Source: Stentor coeruleus (Eukaryota > Ciliophora > Heterotrichea > Heterotrichida > Stentoridae). From it: 64,000 nt of DNA. Location: contig MPUH01000336.1 of the NCBI GenBank assembly GCA_001970955.1, forward strand, positions 1 to 64,000. Reading direction: 5' to 3'. The translations under genes were made by a program, and so were the position numbers. Each line of letters starts with the position of its first letter. Position 1 is the stretch's first letter. Positions 20,896 to 30,367 of this stretch are shown piece after piece. Under the pieces are notes generated by a model. That model ran no database searches. It worked only from the letters and a program-made list of their open reading frames with translations, and was not told the origin of the DNA.

Positions 20896-22518
20896 ATGAA
20901 AAACAGGAACAGTGACTATCTTATATACTCCTATAATCGCAAAGCTATGGAACACCTTCATAATGAAGATTATGATAAAGCTTACTCATATCTAAACAAG
21001 GCTCAAAACCTTCTGAGCTCCATATCTTTGCAAAATCCTCAAAAAATTTACAATATCACACTTAACAATTTTGCTTGTTTCTATAAGAAAACTGGAAATC
21101 CTCTCTCTGCTTTAAATTTCCTCAAAAAAGCTTTGGAACTGTCATCTAAACCTCCAGTTGATATCAACAACCTAGCTGCAACCCATTTAAATATATGTGC
21201 GATACTATCTTTTATCAATGACCACAGCAATGCGCTTTCCCATTCATTAAAAGCTCTTAACTTCCTTAAAGCTAAATTTTTAGAAGATCCAAGCGTTGTT
21301 ACAACTTTAATAGTCGCCCATCACAATGCAGGTGTAGAATACGAATTTTTATCTCAAATGCAAAGAGCTTTTAGTATGTATGCAAGAGGATATAAAATAT
21401 CCCAAGAGTATTTAGGAGATGAACATCCACTAACTCAAAGTTTAAAACGTAGTATGCATAGTACTCAAGTTACAAGAATGACAACAAGTGTTTCACCAAT
21501 AAGATCTTCGCCTATAACATCTTTTGGTAAATCTCGAGGGTCTATTCCAAGGGGTTTTAAAAATTCAGCAAGATCTTCAGCAGGGAACACTGAGACAATG
21601 TTTAAAACCAAAACAGAAAATGTGAAATTTGTAACTGGAGAACGTCTACAACCAATGTTTAAAAACTCTGAATCTGAAGACAAAAGAAAAACTGCAGCCA
21701 GGACAAAAAATAGAAAATCTATAAAAGTAACAAGTTTAATAAAAGAGCTCAATGGTGAGAGTTCTAAAGATGTAAAAAGTTTTACTGTTAACGTAAAAAA
21801 CTTAGATATAAACTCTGACAAACAAGTTATCAGCACAGGTGAGGATTCAAAAAATCTTTATATTGACAACAACGATAAAACAGTTACAGAAGAAAGCCAA
21901 AAAAGTTCAGATCGAGTAAGTATTGCAACTCAAGTTGAAAGTTTTGATCGAGGTCTATTAAAAAAATTACGTAATTCAGCAGCAATTGTCATCCAAAAAC
22001 ATTGTAGAGGATTTATAGCTAAGAAAAAGTATCAAATTACAAAATACACAAGACAATTGGAAGATGCTGAAAAACAAGCTAAACTTGCTAAAGATAAACT
22101 TACAAGTTTGAGTCAGTTTAGAATAAGAAAGACGTTAATAATTGATAATGAAATTCCTAGAGGTCAAGCATCTGCAATTAAAATAGAACTAGTTCCTATA
22201 GTTTATAAAGATAAGCTTAATAGTCCTTCAAGACTTACTCCTCAATTGTCACAAAGTATGAAAACTCGTCGGAATATACTTTTATCTCCGATTCCTGAAG
22301 AAAGTGAGAATTTTTCTGGAAGGATTATTAGTATTCAAAGACATTATAGAGGATGGAGTTTGAGAAAAGAGTTTTTGAAGAAGAGAAAAGCTATTGTTAC
22401 TATACAAAAAAATATTAAAAGATACTTAACGATGAAGTTGTATAAGAAAATCATTAAAGCTGTGGTTTTTATACAGAGAACTTGGAGGAAGTGTCTTAAA
22501 AGTAAGGATTTGGAATAA
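20896..22518 (+). CDS. TPR and IQ-motif protein
   Basis: A 540-residue protein with two parts. Residues about 10-190 hold tetratricopeptide repeats of the kinesin-light-chain style (YNRKAMEHLHNEDYDKAYSYL, NNFACFYKKTGNPLSALNFL, HNAGVEYEFLSQMQRAFSMY). A Ser/Lys-rich linker follows. From about residue 360 there are IQ motifs that bind calmodulin-like proteins: AAIVIQKHCRGFIAKKKY, then IISIQRHYRGWSLRKEF near 476, AIVTIQKNIKRYL near 500 and AVVFIQRTWRKCL near 522. The build suggests a calmodulin-regulated scaffold, plausibly ciliary or cortical. The first ATG is used as start; the open frame is longer only by a TTG. Confidence 0.85.
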   Translation: MKNRNSDYLIYSYNRKAMEHLHNEDYDKAYSYLNKAQNLLSSISLQNPQKIYNITLNNFACFYKKTGNPLSALNFLKKALELSSKPPVDINNLAATHLNICAILSFINDHSNALSHSLKALNFLKAKFLEDPSVVTTLIVAHHNAGVEYEFLSQMQRAFSMYARGYKISQEYLGDEHPLTQSLKRSMHSTQVTRMTTSVSPIRSSPITSFGKSRGSIPRGFKNSARSSAGNTETMFKTKTENVKFVTGERLQPMFKNSESEDKRKTAARTKNRKSIKVTSLIKELNGESSKDVKSFTVNVKNLDINSDKQVISTGEDSKNLYIDNNDKTVTEESQKSSDRVSIATQVESFDRGLLKKLRNSAAIVIQKHCRGFIAKKKYQITKYTRQLEDAEKQAKLAKDKLTSLSQFRIRKTLIIDNEIPRGQASAIKIELVPIVYKDKLNSPSRLTPQLSQSMKTRRNILLSPIPEESENFSGRIISIQRHYRGWSLRKEFLKKRKAIVTIQKNIKRYLTMKLYKKIIKAVVFIQRTWRKCLKSKDLE

Positions 22519-23070
22519 GTGGATGATTTGTGAGAATCACTGGAATGATTTTTTAAATAATATAAATATAAAAAAAAATAACAGGTTTAGAATTGAGATT
22601 TTAAATAAAGATATGGGATCTGTGCATAAGCAATTATTAGTATTGTTAACATTAATTATTTAAAAAAAAAAAACATGGTAAGTTTGAGTAAAATTTTTTT
22701 AAATTGTAAAAGAAATGAAGATGAACATTGAGATAGAGGCTAGTTTTGAAGGATTTTCGATATAAAAAGACTAATTTTTAAAATAAAAATTTGGTCTATC
22801 CTATAGCTAAAATTAATCCTTTATTAATCATAAAATCCAAAAATCTTAGCCACTCTTATCAGCACCTACCTTCTTTAAGCCATTTTTAAAATAAAGTTTT
22901 TACCATTCAAAAACCCTAAAGCCCCTAAACTCTAATTTCAAAATCCTCCAATACTCTAAACCAAAAACCGCAAAACCACATTTTTTTAATCTAAAACCCA
23001 TTTAAATCCTAAAAAATACAAAATCCCAACTTAATAAATCTAATAAAACCTTAATAACAATACACATCAT
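22519..23070. other. Convergent intergenic region
   Basis: About 550 bases between two stop codons. G-rich, C-poor on the plus strand to about 22790, then C-rich, G-poor to 23070. Each half is thus G-rich on the coding strand of its own gene, the 3'-flank pattern. No gene seen. Confidence 0.65.
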
Positions 23071-23604
23071 TTACAAAAGCCAGCCATATTTCGCTAAATA
23101 TCCCTTACCTTTTTTCCAATCAAAGTTTTTACTAGCCTTGCTAAACGATATTGATCTCAAAGACATTTCTGCATTAGGTGTATATCTTCCAACTCCAGGA
23201 AAGCTAGGGTTTTCAACTAATTTAAGTTTATGTCCTGTTCTATTAAAAGTATATTTCGGAGGAGCTATAGCATCAGAAAGGTTATAATTTATACAGCTCA
23301 GATCTTTTTCATTATCAATATGCCGAATATCATATTTTAATTTTGTTAGTTTTGATTTAATAAACCTCTCAGAACGTCCTATTGCGATAGTTGGAGATTT
23401 GCTTTTTGTTGACAAAAAATAGTCTTTTGGGGTATAAGAACCAGGGCCGACAATATTTTCATCAAGGACATGTCTAAGTTTTGGTTGAGAAAGATCTTGA
23501 ATGCGGGTAGAGTATTTTAATGTACCTGATTTGATTTTGATTGGGCTTAGTGGTGAATGAGTATTTTCTCTAAGAGACCTTTGAGACAATTCGACTTTTG
23601 ACAT
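23071..23604 (-). CDS. SHIPPO/STPGR repeat protein (177 aa)
   Basis: A small protein of the sperm-tail PG-rich repeat (SHIPPO) type found along flagellar and cytoskeletal microtubules. GPGSYTPKDYF (residues about 53-63) is a canonical repeat; a second, degenerate one reads PGVGRYTPNAE near 140, and APPKYTFNRTG lies between. Many short phrases (SPTIAIGRSERF, SLRSISFSKASKNF) match the spacing between repeats in the family. No membrane segment. The start is ATG after AATAAATG-like leader. Placement in cilia is family knowledge, not shown by sequence. Confidence 0.8.
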   Translation of the reverse strand: MSKVELSQRSLRENTHSPLSPIKIKSGTLKYSTRIQDLSQPKLRHVLDENIVGPGSYTPKDYFLSTKSKSPTIAIGRSERFIKSKLTKLKYDIRHIDNEKDLSCINYNLSDAIAPPKYTFNRTGHKLKLVENPSFPGVGRYTPNAEMSLRSISFSKASKNFDWKKGKGYLAKYGWLL

Positions 23605-23951
23605 TTATTAACGTATATTGGTTTATATTATGCAGAAGGTAATTAACTTATAAAAATTGACTGATTTGGTTATATAAATGTTTTGCATTTTGAAGATGTA
23701 TGTTTTTTGTTTTTAGGATACTTGAGCATTATTAGAAATTTTCATATGTTTTTAAGTATTTTTTTATAAAAGACTACTTGATTTGTGTAAAGTTATGTGT
23801 TTTTTTTTGAATTTGATAGAGAATAAACAGTAGAAAATGTGTATAACGGATTTTTATATAAGATTTACTATATGCTTTTATACAATATTAACTGAACTTT
23901 TGTTAGAGTTTAATTATATAAGTAAAAAAACACAAATATAAGCTAAAGATA
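23605..23951. other. Intergenic region without recognised gene
   Basis: About 350 bases between two minus-strand genes, G-containing and C-poor on the plus strand, i.e. the 5' flank of the SHIPPO gene. No gene seen. Confidence 0.55.
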
Positions 23952-24914
23952 TTATTGGGAGAATATCTTTTTGAACTTGAAATTTTGTAAATTGTGCAAC
24001 GACTTTAGTTTTCTAGCTTCAACTTCCATCATTAAATTCACACTTGTATTGATATTTATTTTCGAATGACAATTTTTACATGTGCTTTTATTCCTTCGCT
24101 TATTAACTTCAATATTTTTTTTGCTTTCTTTATCTAAATCTCTATAACAATAATATGCTGGATGCGCTTTAGCTGTATAGTCAATAAGCTCATTTTTCCC
24201 TATTCCAGGTGACAAAGACCTTGTGTGTTTTTTATCATAGTTCGATGAGAAAATAGGTGGAATATTACCTACAATATAAACAAAATTCTTTGAATCACCA
24301 GTAATACATATAGGGGGGAATTTTATTCTAATTTTGCCCTCAGATAAAAACTCAGCTTCCTTCTCACCCATCCTTGTTGATTTAATTTTCCCATTCTTCT
24401 TTTTAATTCTCATACCCTGATTCATAAAAGGACTTCTAATATCTTTCCTATTATTCACTTCCTCATCAGTTTTTTCTTCTAAAATCTCAACAACTTTTCC
24501 TTCAATACAAGGTTCAATAATATTCTCTATATCAACCTTCTTATTTTCTATATCAACTATTTTATTTTCCATATCAACCATCTCATTTTCTATCCTAAAA
24601 TCAGTATCTTTACTATTTTCCTCATCAGTCTGAGTATCTTCTTTTATCCCAAAAAGCATATCATCATATTTTATCTCAGAAATTTTATTCGACCTTCTAT
24701 TTTTATATTTTCTAAAACTTTCTTGTGTTTGTTTTTTCTTTTTCAATGCTTCGATATATTCATTTTCAACTTTTTTCAATTTAATTGTCTCGTTTATCTG
24801 TTTAACAGCTTTTGGGCTTATTTTTGTTTGCACTAAGTTTTTATGTTTGTTTTCATGGACTTCAAAAGATTTAGTTTGTATGTTATATAGTTTCTGAGGA
24901 TTAGGCCATAACAT
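23952..24914 (-). CDS. Hypothetical charged protein with short tandem repeats (320 aa)
   Basis: Not recognised. A lysine-rich helical head (residues 30-75) is followed by an acidic region with three tandem 7-residue units (VDMENKI, VDIENKK, VDIENII) near residues 112-132. A TRSLSPGIGK phrase comes later, and near the C terminus CKNCHSK may bind a metal. No membrane helix or signal. Start codon is 21 bp from the start of the oppositely oriented neighbour, so the two must share a promoter region. Function unknown. Confidence 0.7.
   Translation of the reverse strand: MLWPNPQKLYNIQTKSFEVHENKHKNLVQTKISPKAVKQINETIKLKKVENEYIEALKKKKQTQESFRKYKNRRSNKISEIKYDDMLFGIKEDTQTDEENSKDTDFRIENEMVDMENKIVDIENKKVDIENIIEPCIEGKVVEILEEKTDEEVNNRKDIRSPFMNQGMRIKKKNGKIKSTRMGEKEAEFLSEGKIRIKFPPICITGDSKNFVYIVGNIPPIFSSNYDKKHTRSLSPGIGKNELIDYTAKAHPAYYCYRDLDKESKKNIEVNKRRNKSTCKNCHSKININTSVNLMMEVEARKLKSLHNLQNFKFKKIFSQ
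24521..24590. repeat. 21-bp tandem repeat inside the charged orphan gene
   Basis: Three imperfect 21-bp units based on TTTTCTATATCAAC on the plus strand encode the seven-residue units VDxENxx on the minus strand. Confidence 0.7.
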
Positions 24915-24935
24915 TGTATATAGTTATAACTAAAT
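24915..24935. promoter_or_regulatory. 21-bp divergent gene spacer
   Basis: Only 21 bp (TGTATATAGTTATAACTAAAT) separate the two opposite start codons. Any core promoter elements must lie in this spacer or in the coding sequences. TTATAACTAA and its partner TATATA are the only motifs in it. That it acts as a bidirectional promoter is inferred from position. Confidence 0.45.
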
Positions 24936-25371
24936 ATGAAAAAAAGCTGGATTTCTAGTCTGCCTATATCAGTTCTTGAAGAAAATGCTTGTAGAATTGC
25001 CATGAGTATTGAAGAACTTGAATATTGTTTGAAATCTTTGTTAGAAACTAAAGATGAATTAGAAGCTACTAATGATATGCTTAAGAATACTTTATACAAT
25101 ATTGAAAATTGTTCTAAGGATTTTAAACTTAAAAGACACTCTTTAGCTCCTGAAAAAACTACAGTAAGTCTGATAATACATGAAGATATTCAAATGAAAA
25201 AAAGATATTCATTACCTTTAGTTAGTCCACGACAACCGATAAGTAAAAGAAAATCGTCAAGACGTAGTGTTAANAATGAAAAAAAGATATTCATTACCTT
25301 TAGTTAGTCCACGACAACCGATAAGTAAAAGAAAATCGTCAAGACGTAGTGTTAAAAAGATATTTAATTAG
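24936..25371 (+). CDS. Small hypothetical coiled-coil protein (117 aa after removing duplication)
   Basis: Not recognised. A helical N-terminal half (SIEELEYCLKSLLETKDELEA style heptads, residues 20-60) is followed by a basic Ser/Arg-rich tail ending SRRSVKKIFN. The sequence contains an N at 25274 with the preceding 81 bases repeated after it (offset 82). Read with one copy, the frame continues to a TAG at 25369-25371 for 117 residues; read literally it shifts and gives a false end (ITFS). Divergent from the charged orphan gene with 21 bp between starts. Confidence 0.65.
25193..25355. repeat. Scaffold-join duplication around N at 25274
   Basis: About 81 bp before the N recur exactly after it (offset 82). 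It shifts the frame of the small coiled-coil gene near its end. Confidence 0.92.
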
Positions 25372-25408
25372 ATGAGTATCGAATAATTTTCTTTATCCTT
25401 TAAGAAAT

Positions 25409-25434
25409 ATCTATAAAAAATTCNATCTATAAAA
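25409..25434. repeat. Short scaffold-join duplication around N at 25424
   Basis: ATCTATAAAA occurs just before and again directly after the N, four bases upstream of the next start codon. Same artefact class as the longer ones; no coding effect. Confidence 0.7.
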
Positions 25435-25437
25435 TAA

Positions 25438-26892
25438 ATGTCAGAATTCGATTTGCCTGCCTGTCAATGTGGGGCTGAATCTTTTTACTACTGTGATGTT
25501 GATAACATGTACTTTTGTTCTCAGCATCTTACAACCCACAATCTTTTTCATCAAACATATTTCTATGCAAACTCTCTAAAAAAAAATCATTTAGATGGGA
25601 TTATCCAATCCTTACACGACTTAAAATCTTCAACTGAAACTAAAATGCAAGAATTAGCTAACTCAGTATCTCTTCTTTACCAAGAAATCGATAGAGTTTA
25701 TCAAGTAGCATGTGGAAAAATACAAGAAGACTTACAAAAAATCATACAAATGATAGCTTTTCTACAACAAAACACAGGCTATGTCCCAAATTATCCTATT
25801 TTTTTGCATATCCAACAAAACGAACAACGAGCTTTTAATGCACTTCCTCATCGTTTAGATATAAAATTTAATGATAAAGAACTTTTGCATGAGATCAATA
25901 AATATATAAATGTTGTATCGACTATAGATGAAATTTTTACTTTTACACCTAATACTTATCAGCTTGATCAGAATACAGCATTGATGATTAATAATAGATA
26001 TGAAAATATGAAAAAAGCTCAGAATTTACATTCTCCTTCACAATATACGGATGAACTTGCTGAATGGATTAAATCTATGGATTGTAGAAGAAATTTAGAC
26101 CATTTGAATTTGTTATGTTTAGATGGAGAAAAAATAGACGCTAATATTATAGAATCTTTTGCTATAGTTCCTCAAATGTTCCCTATAAAAAAAATCCTAT
26201 TATCAACTTTTAACTCGACTGACTTTGAGCATTTTGTTGATAGTGTTATGGGTAATTGTTTAAACATCCAAAACTTCCAATGTGAAAACTCAGAAATCGA
26301 GTCCTCATCTGCTTTAAAACTTGCAAATGTTTTTAGTAAATCCGAAAGACTAAAAGAAATTATGATATCCAACTGTCAAAATGGTGACCATATAACAAGT
26401 ATACTCGAATATACAAGTTTAGCTTTATTAAAAACCTTAGTTCTAAGTAAAAACCTTATTGGAGATTCAGGTATAGGGGTTTTATGTAGATTATTTCCAA
26501 GAATGCCAAGGATTGAATATCTTCATTTAGACAATAATTCATTTGGTCCACAAGGAGGATTAGATCTAGTAATACACTTGAAATGTTTAGGAAATCTTAT
26601 TGAACTTAATTTAAGCTCTAATAACATAGGGAGTGTTATTGGGGAAATTTTTCAGTCTTTGGTTGGTTTACAAAATATTGCTTGTGTTGATGTTAGCTCA
26701 ACAAATATGGAAGCATCACAAGAACCTTTTATTATTGATAGTATTGTTAGAATGCCTAGACTGGAATGCTTGGTTTTTGATATGACGATTTCGGAAAACT
26801 TTTTGATTAATATTAAGCAACTCGCCTCACCTTATTGCCATATTTATAAAGAAAACCCTGAGCAGAGTATTAGATTAGAATTTAAAGGATAA
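25438..26892 (+). CDS. B-box-like zinc and leucine-rich-repeat protein (484 aa)
   Basis: Residues 9-45 form a B-box-like Cys/His cluster (CQCGAESFYYC, then CSQHLTTHNLFH). A coiled coil runs from about 60 to 120. From about 225 there are leucine-rich repeats of the ribonuclease-inhibitor type, for example LKTLVLSKNLIGDSGIGVL, IEYLHLDNNSFGPQGGLDL and LIELNLSSNNIGSVIGEIF. No catalytic domain or membrane helix, so probably a binding scaffold; there is no RING for ubiquitin ligase activity. The next gene downstream is a close paralogue fused to an MSP domain. Start lies right after a short scaffold-join duplication; context is TAAAATAAATG. Confidence 0.85.
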   Translation: MSEFDLPACQCGAESFYYCDVDNMYFCSQHLTTHNLFHQTYFYANSLKKNHLDGIIQSLHDLKSSTETKMQELANSVSLLYQEIDRVYQVACGKIQEDLQKIIQMIAFLQQNTGYVPNYPIFLHIQQNEQRAFNALPHRLDIKFNDKELLHEINKYINVVSTIDEIFTFTPNTYQLDQNTALMINNRYENMKKAQNLHSPSQYTDELAEWIKSMDCRRNLDHLNLLCLDGEKIDANIIESFAIVPQMFPIKKILLSTFNSTDFEHFVDSVMGNCLNIQNFQCENSEIESSSALKLANVFSKSERLKEIMISNCQNGDHITSILEYTSLALLKTLVLSKNLIGDSGIGVLCRLFPRMPRIEYLHLDNNSFGPQGGLDLVIHLKCLGNLIELNLSSNNIGSVIGEIFQSLVGLQNIACVDVSSTNMEASQEPFIIDSIVRMPRLECLVFDMTISENFLINIKQLASPYCHIYKENPEQSIRLEFKG

Positions 26893-27160
26893 ATAGTATG
26901 GGATTTAGAAGTCATAGTTTGATGTTTTTTTGCAGTTGATTATTTTAGATTTATTTATAGTTAAGGTAGGAAATATTGGGTTGTATTGAAAATTGTTGGA
27001 AAAGATTTTTTTTATGGTTTTTTGCTTATGTTTTAATTAGCGTTATTTTGAAAATATAAGGCATTTTATTATGAAGCATCAATAATATTCCTTTAATATT
27101 TGATATAAGTTTAACTTTGAAAACATTTAACACAAGTTTTAAAATATGATTATAATATAA

Positions 27161-28993
27161 ATGTTTGTTGAACTATCTCCAGCAGCAAATATTGACTTCA
27201 TTTTTACTCCTAATACTGAGTCTATAAGCACAGTACAAGCTAAGAATATTTCTAAAACAAATATTTGTATAAGATTCAAGTGCACATCACCTAACACCTA
27301 TTTAGTCAACCCAAATAGTGCAATTTTAGAACCAGGTGAAACAAAAGAAATTACCATAAAAATGATGCAGTTTGACAAGTATCCTGGAGTTGTAAATCAT
27401 AAATTTCTTGTCCAAGCAGTTCAAACAGACCTTCAAAAAGATCAAAAGGAAGAGTTGGCTAAAATGGGTAATTTCCCACCGAATATAGCTTTGCAACAAG
27501 AAAAGTTTTCTGTAAGAATTCTTGAATCTTCTAAGATAGCAAATGGGATAACAGTATCCTCTTTACCTTCCTGTTATTGTGGAGTCCAGTCTTTATATTA
27601 TTGTGGTACAGACAACATGCATTTTTGTTCCCAGCATATTTTAACTCACAATTCTTATCATCAAACATATTTCCATGCAAAATCCTTAAGGAAAGATCAC
27701 ACAGACAAACTAATAAAATCTTTACTCAACTTAAAAGAATTAACTGAAAACAAAATGAAAACTTTAACTATCACAGTGACAAATTTTGTTCATGAAATCG
27801 ATAGAGTCAGCCAAATTGTTTGTGGGAAAATACAAGAAGACTTACAGAAAATCATTCAAATGATAGTATCTTTACAACAAAATACAGATTATTTTCCAAA
27901 TTACCCAATTTTCCAACAGATTCAACAAAATGAACAACGCGCTTTTAATTCTTTACCTCATCGTCTGGATATTAAATTCAATGAAAAAGAAGTTTTACAT
28001 GAAATACATAATTTTATTAGTGTTATATCGACTATAGATGAAATTTTTGCATATACTCCAAAAAATCCTCAAACCAATATAAAACTAGATAGTATTTATA
28101 ATGATAATATTAAGAGTACTTTAGAATTACAAATAAAATCACAATATACAGATGAACTGGCTAGATGGATAAGATCAATGAAATATAGACATAATCTAGA
28201 TCATTTAAACTTGATTTCTCTAGATGGAGAAAAGATAGACTCTAATATAATAGATATGTTTTATACTATCCCAAACATGTTTGCTATAAAGAAAATACAT
28301 CTCACAAACTTCACCTCAGTTATCTTTGAAAATTTTGTCGGGAAGGTTCTATCCCAATGTTCACATCTAGATAATTTCCAATGCGAAAATTCAGAAATCA
28401 ATTCAAAAAGTGCTTTAAAACTAGCTAATGCCTTTAATATCTCGCAAAAAATCAAAGAAATTAGAATTTCCAACTGTCAAAATGGTGACTATTTTATAAA
28501 CATTTTTGAATATACAAACCTGGCTTTATTAAACACTTTATATCTAAGTAAAAACCTTCTAAGTGACTCAGGTATAAAAGCTTTATGCCAACTCTTTCCA
28601 AGGATGTTAAGACTTGAATATCTTCATATAGACAATAATGCATTTGGTCCACAAGGAGGATTAGATTTAATAATACACTTGAAATGTTTAGGAAGTCTTA
28701 TTGAATTTAATATAAGCTCAAATAACATAGGGGGTGTTATTGGGGAAATTTTTCAGTCTTTAGTTGGTTTACAAAATGTTACTAATGTAGATATTAGCTC
28801 AATCAATATTGAAGTATCACAAGAATCTTTTTTTACTGATAATATAGTAAAAATGCCTAGACTTAAATGCTTGGTTTTTGATATGATGATTTCTGAAAAC
28901 TTTTTGGCTAATATTAAGCAACTCGCCTCACCTTATTGTCATATATATAAAGACAACTTTGAGCAGAGTATAAGAATAGATTATAAAGGATAG
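27161..28993 (+). CDS. Chimera: VAP-type MSP domain fused to B-box/LRR protein (610 aa)
   Basis: Residues 1-130 are an MSP domain (FVELSPAANIDFIFTPN, then IRFKCTSPNTYLVNPNSAIL and NHKFLVQAVQTDL) close to that of the VAP gene two kb downstream. From about residue 144 (CYCGVQSLYYC) to the end it is a full-length paralogue of the gene just upstream: the B-box-like cluster, the coiled coil and the LRRs follow in the same order with the same C-terminal ending (SPYCHIYK..EQSIR). The C-terminal coiled coil and tail anchor of true VAPs are missing, so the MSP part could bind FFAT-type ligands without ER anchoring. Continuous open frame with no intron, so the fusion is not a scaffold artefact: no N lies inside. 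Confidence 0.88.
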   Translation: MFVELSPAANIDFIFTPNTESISTVQAKNISKTNICIRFKCTSPNTYLVNPNSAILEPGETKEITIKMMQFDKYPGVVNHKFLVQAVQTDLQKDQKEELAKMGNFPPNIALQQEKFSVRILESSKIANGITVSSLPSCYCGVQSLYYCGTDNMHFCSQHILTHNSYHQTYFHAKSLRKDHTDKLIKSLLNLKELTENKMKTLTITVTNFVHEIDRVSQIVCGKIQEDLQKIIQMIVSLQQNTDYFPNYPIFQQIQQNEQRAFNSLPHRLDIKFNEKEVLHEIHNFISVISTIDEIFAYTPKNPQTNIKLDSIYNDNIKSTLELQIKSQYTDELARWIRSMKYRHNLDHLNLISLDGEKIDSNIIDMFYTIPNMFAIKKIHLTNFTSVIFENFVGKVLSQCSHLDNFQCENSEINSKSALKLANAFNISQKIKEIRISNCQNGDYFINIFEYTNLALLNTLYLSKNLLSDSGIKALCQLFPRMLRLEYLHIDNNAFGPQGGLDLIIHLKCLGSLIEFNISSNNIGGVIGEIFQSLVGLQNVTNVDISSINIEVSQESFFTDNIVKMPRLKCLVFDMMISENFLANIKQLASPYCHIYKDNFEQSIRIDYKG

Positions 28994-29161
28994 ATTAAAA
29001 ATAATTTTTAGATAGAAAAATTATATAGAAATATGTTTGTATACAGATACAATTTATAACAAAATATTATAAAAACCTAACACTTACTATATAAAAAGTT
29101 TTACAAAAAAACCTTTATTTGATATTTTTAATACAAAATAAGTATATAAGTTATAATATAA

Positions 29162-29827
29162 ATGTTCATTGAGTTACTACCAGCCGCATGTATCGACTTT
29201 GAATTTACTCCTAAAGTTGGAGCTTCAGGTACGTTAATAGTAAAGAATATTTATCAAACAAATGTTATTATAAAAGTTAAGACAACTGCTCCTAAAAGTT
29301 ATCTAGTCAAGCCAAATGCTGCAGTTTTAATACCTGGAGAATCTAAAGAGCTTAATATTAAAATGCAGCCTCTTGATGAAATTCCTGTTGATGTCTCTCA
29401 TAAATTCCTAGTCCAAGCCGCACAAACAGATTTACAAAGTGACCAACTTGATGAGATAACGAAATTTTGGGCATCTCCACCAGCAATTAAATTTCAAGTA
29501 GTAAAACTATCTGTGAGTATTTTTGAATATGGTAGAATGAAAACAGCTAGTAGTTTCCATTCAATAGCTTCTGAAGTATATAATGAAAAACCTGAAGGAC
29601 TTAAACAGGAAATTAAAGATTTGAAAGACTTTCAGGATAAGCAGGAGAATTTGAAAAGGAAACTTGATGAAGAGTATGAACAAGTTCAACTGTTGATTAA
29701 GTCTAAAGATGAAGAAATGACTAAGATTGAAGAAGAAGGTATGAAAGGATATACAAGCTTACATCTAGCCCTAGTGTGTTTTCTAGGAATATTGATAGGA
29801 TATATATACGCAATAAGCCGATCTTAA
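29162..29827 (+). CDS. VAP-family protein: MSP domain, coiled coil, C-terminal anchor
   Basis: A 221-residue vesicle-associated-membrane-protein-associated (VAP) homologue, expected in the ER membrane where it binds FFAT-motif proteins at contact sites. Residues 1-125 are the MSP beta-sandwich (FIELLPAACIDFEFTPK, KVKTTAPKSYLVKPNAAVL, SHKFLVQAAQTDL). Residues 150-190 form a coiled coil. Residues 200-219 (LALVCFLGILIGYIYAI) are a tail-anchor helix. All three standard VAP parts are present. The gene upstream shares its first 130 codons. Start context TTATAATATAAATG is identical to that of the chimeric gene. Confidence 0.92.
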   Translation: MFIELLPAACIDFEFTPKVGASGTLIVKNIYQTNVIIKVKTTAPKSYLVKPNAAVLIPGESKELNIKMQPLDEIPVDVSHKFLVQAAQTDLQSDQLDEITKFWASPPAIKFQVVKLSVSIFEYGRMKTASSFHSIASEVYNEKPEGLKQEIKDLKDFQDKQENLKRKLDEEYEQVQLLIKSKDEEMTKIEEEGMKGYTSLHLALVCFLGILIGYIYAISRS

Positions 29828-29887
29828 CTTCATTCCTAAAACCCATCCCTCATCATTAAAAAAAAAAACTATTATTTTACTATACTT

Positions 29888-30367
29888 TTAGTCGTCTTCT
29901 AATCCAATTTCACTTAATTTCCTGTGCATCCCATCAAGCCATCCTTGCAGACCATTTCGATCTGTTTGCACATTTTTAGAACTAAACTCTTCATCTTTTG
30001 ATAAAAAGTTTTCATATAAAGACATCGTTGACATAAACCAAAATGGGTGTTGATCATTAAAAATTTTCCTACTGAGCTTGATTTCAGATTTCTTATCTAT
30101 TTATACATTACATTCACTAAAATAGTCATTATCCCCAGCATTACGTTCAACACTTTTAATTTTGTTGCTAATAATTGGTCTTGCATTTAATCTTGGGATT
30201 TTAATAGCTTTATTTTGAGGGGCTAACGAAAAAGATGCTTGAGTTAAGCTTGTATTATTAGAATTAGGAGGACTAAAACTACTTATGTCGTGTTTTAGGT
30301 TTCTTAGTCGTGGAAGCCAATGTTTGGATTCGTATTGTAATGAGTCATCAGGGCTGTATTTTTTCAT
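29888..30367 (-). CDS. Hypothetical protein, two exons (154 aa)
   Basis: Not recognised. Exon 1 encodes a Ser/Pro/Asn-rich basic segment (MKKYSPDDSLQYESKHWLPR onward). A 15-nt phase-1 intron at 30097-30111 follows, and exon 2 adds 67 codons ending GLEDD and a TAA, including an aromatic stretch (NDQHPFWFMSTMSLYENF). Exon 2 would be missed without the splice because a stop lies inside the intron. No membrane segment. The gene is convergent with the VAP gene, 60 bp between stop codons. Function unknown. Confidence 0.75.
30097..30111 (-). other. 15-nt intron in the small orphan gene
   Basis: Minus-strand GTAATGTATAAATAG, phase 1, with an internal TAA in the reading frame. Splicing extends the protein by 67 codons to a new stop. 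Confidence 0.85.

Noticed and set aside
22895-22985. CCCTAAA-like strings resembling telomere repeats
   Set aside because: Not tandem and inside a C-rich 3' flank of a minus-strand gene; composition explains them. The window ends carry no telomere.
24833-25099. Minus-strand frame covering the divergent start region
   Set aside because: It overlaps both real genes and runs antisense to the small coiled-coil gene; the two flanking starts are better supported.
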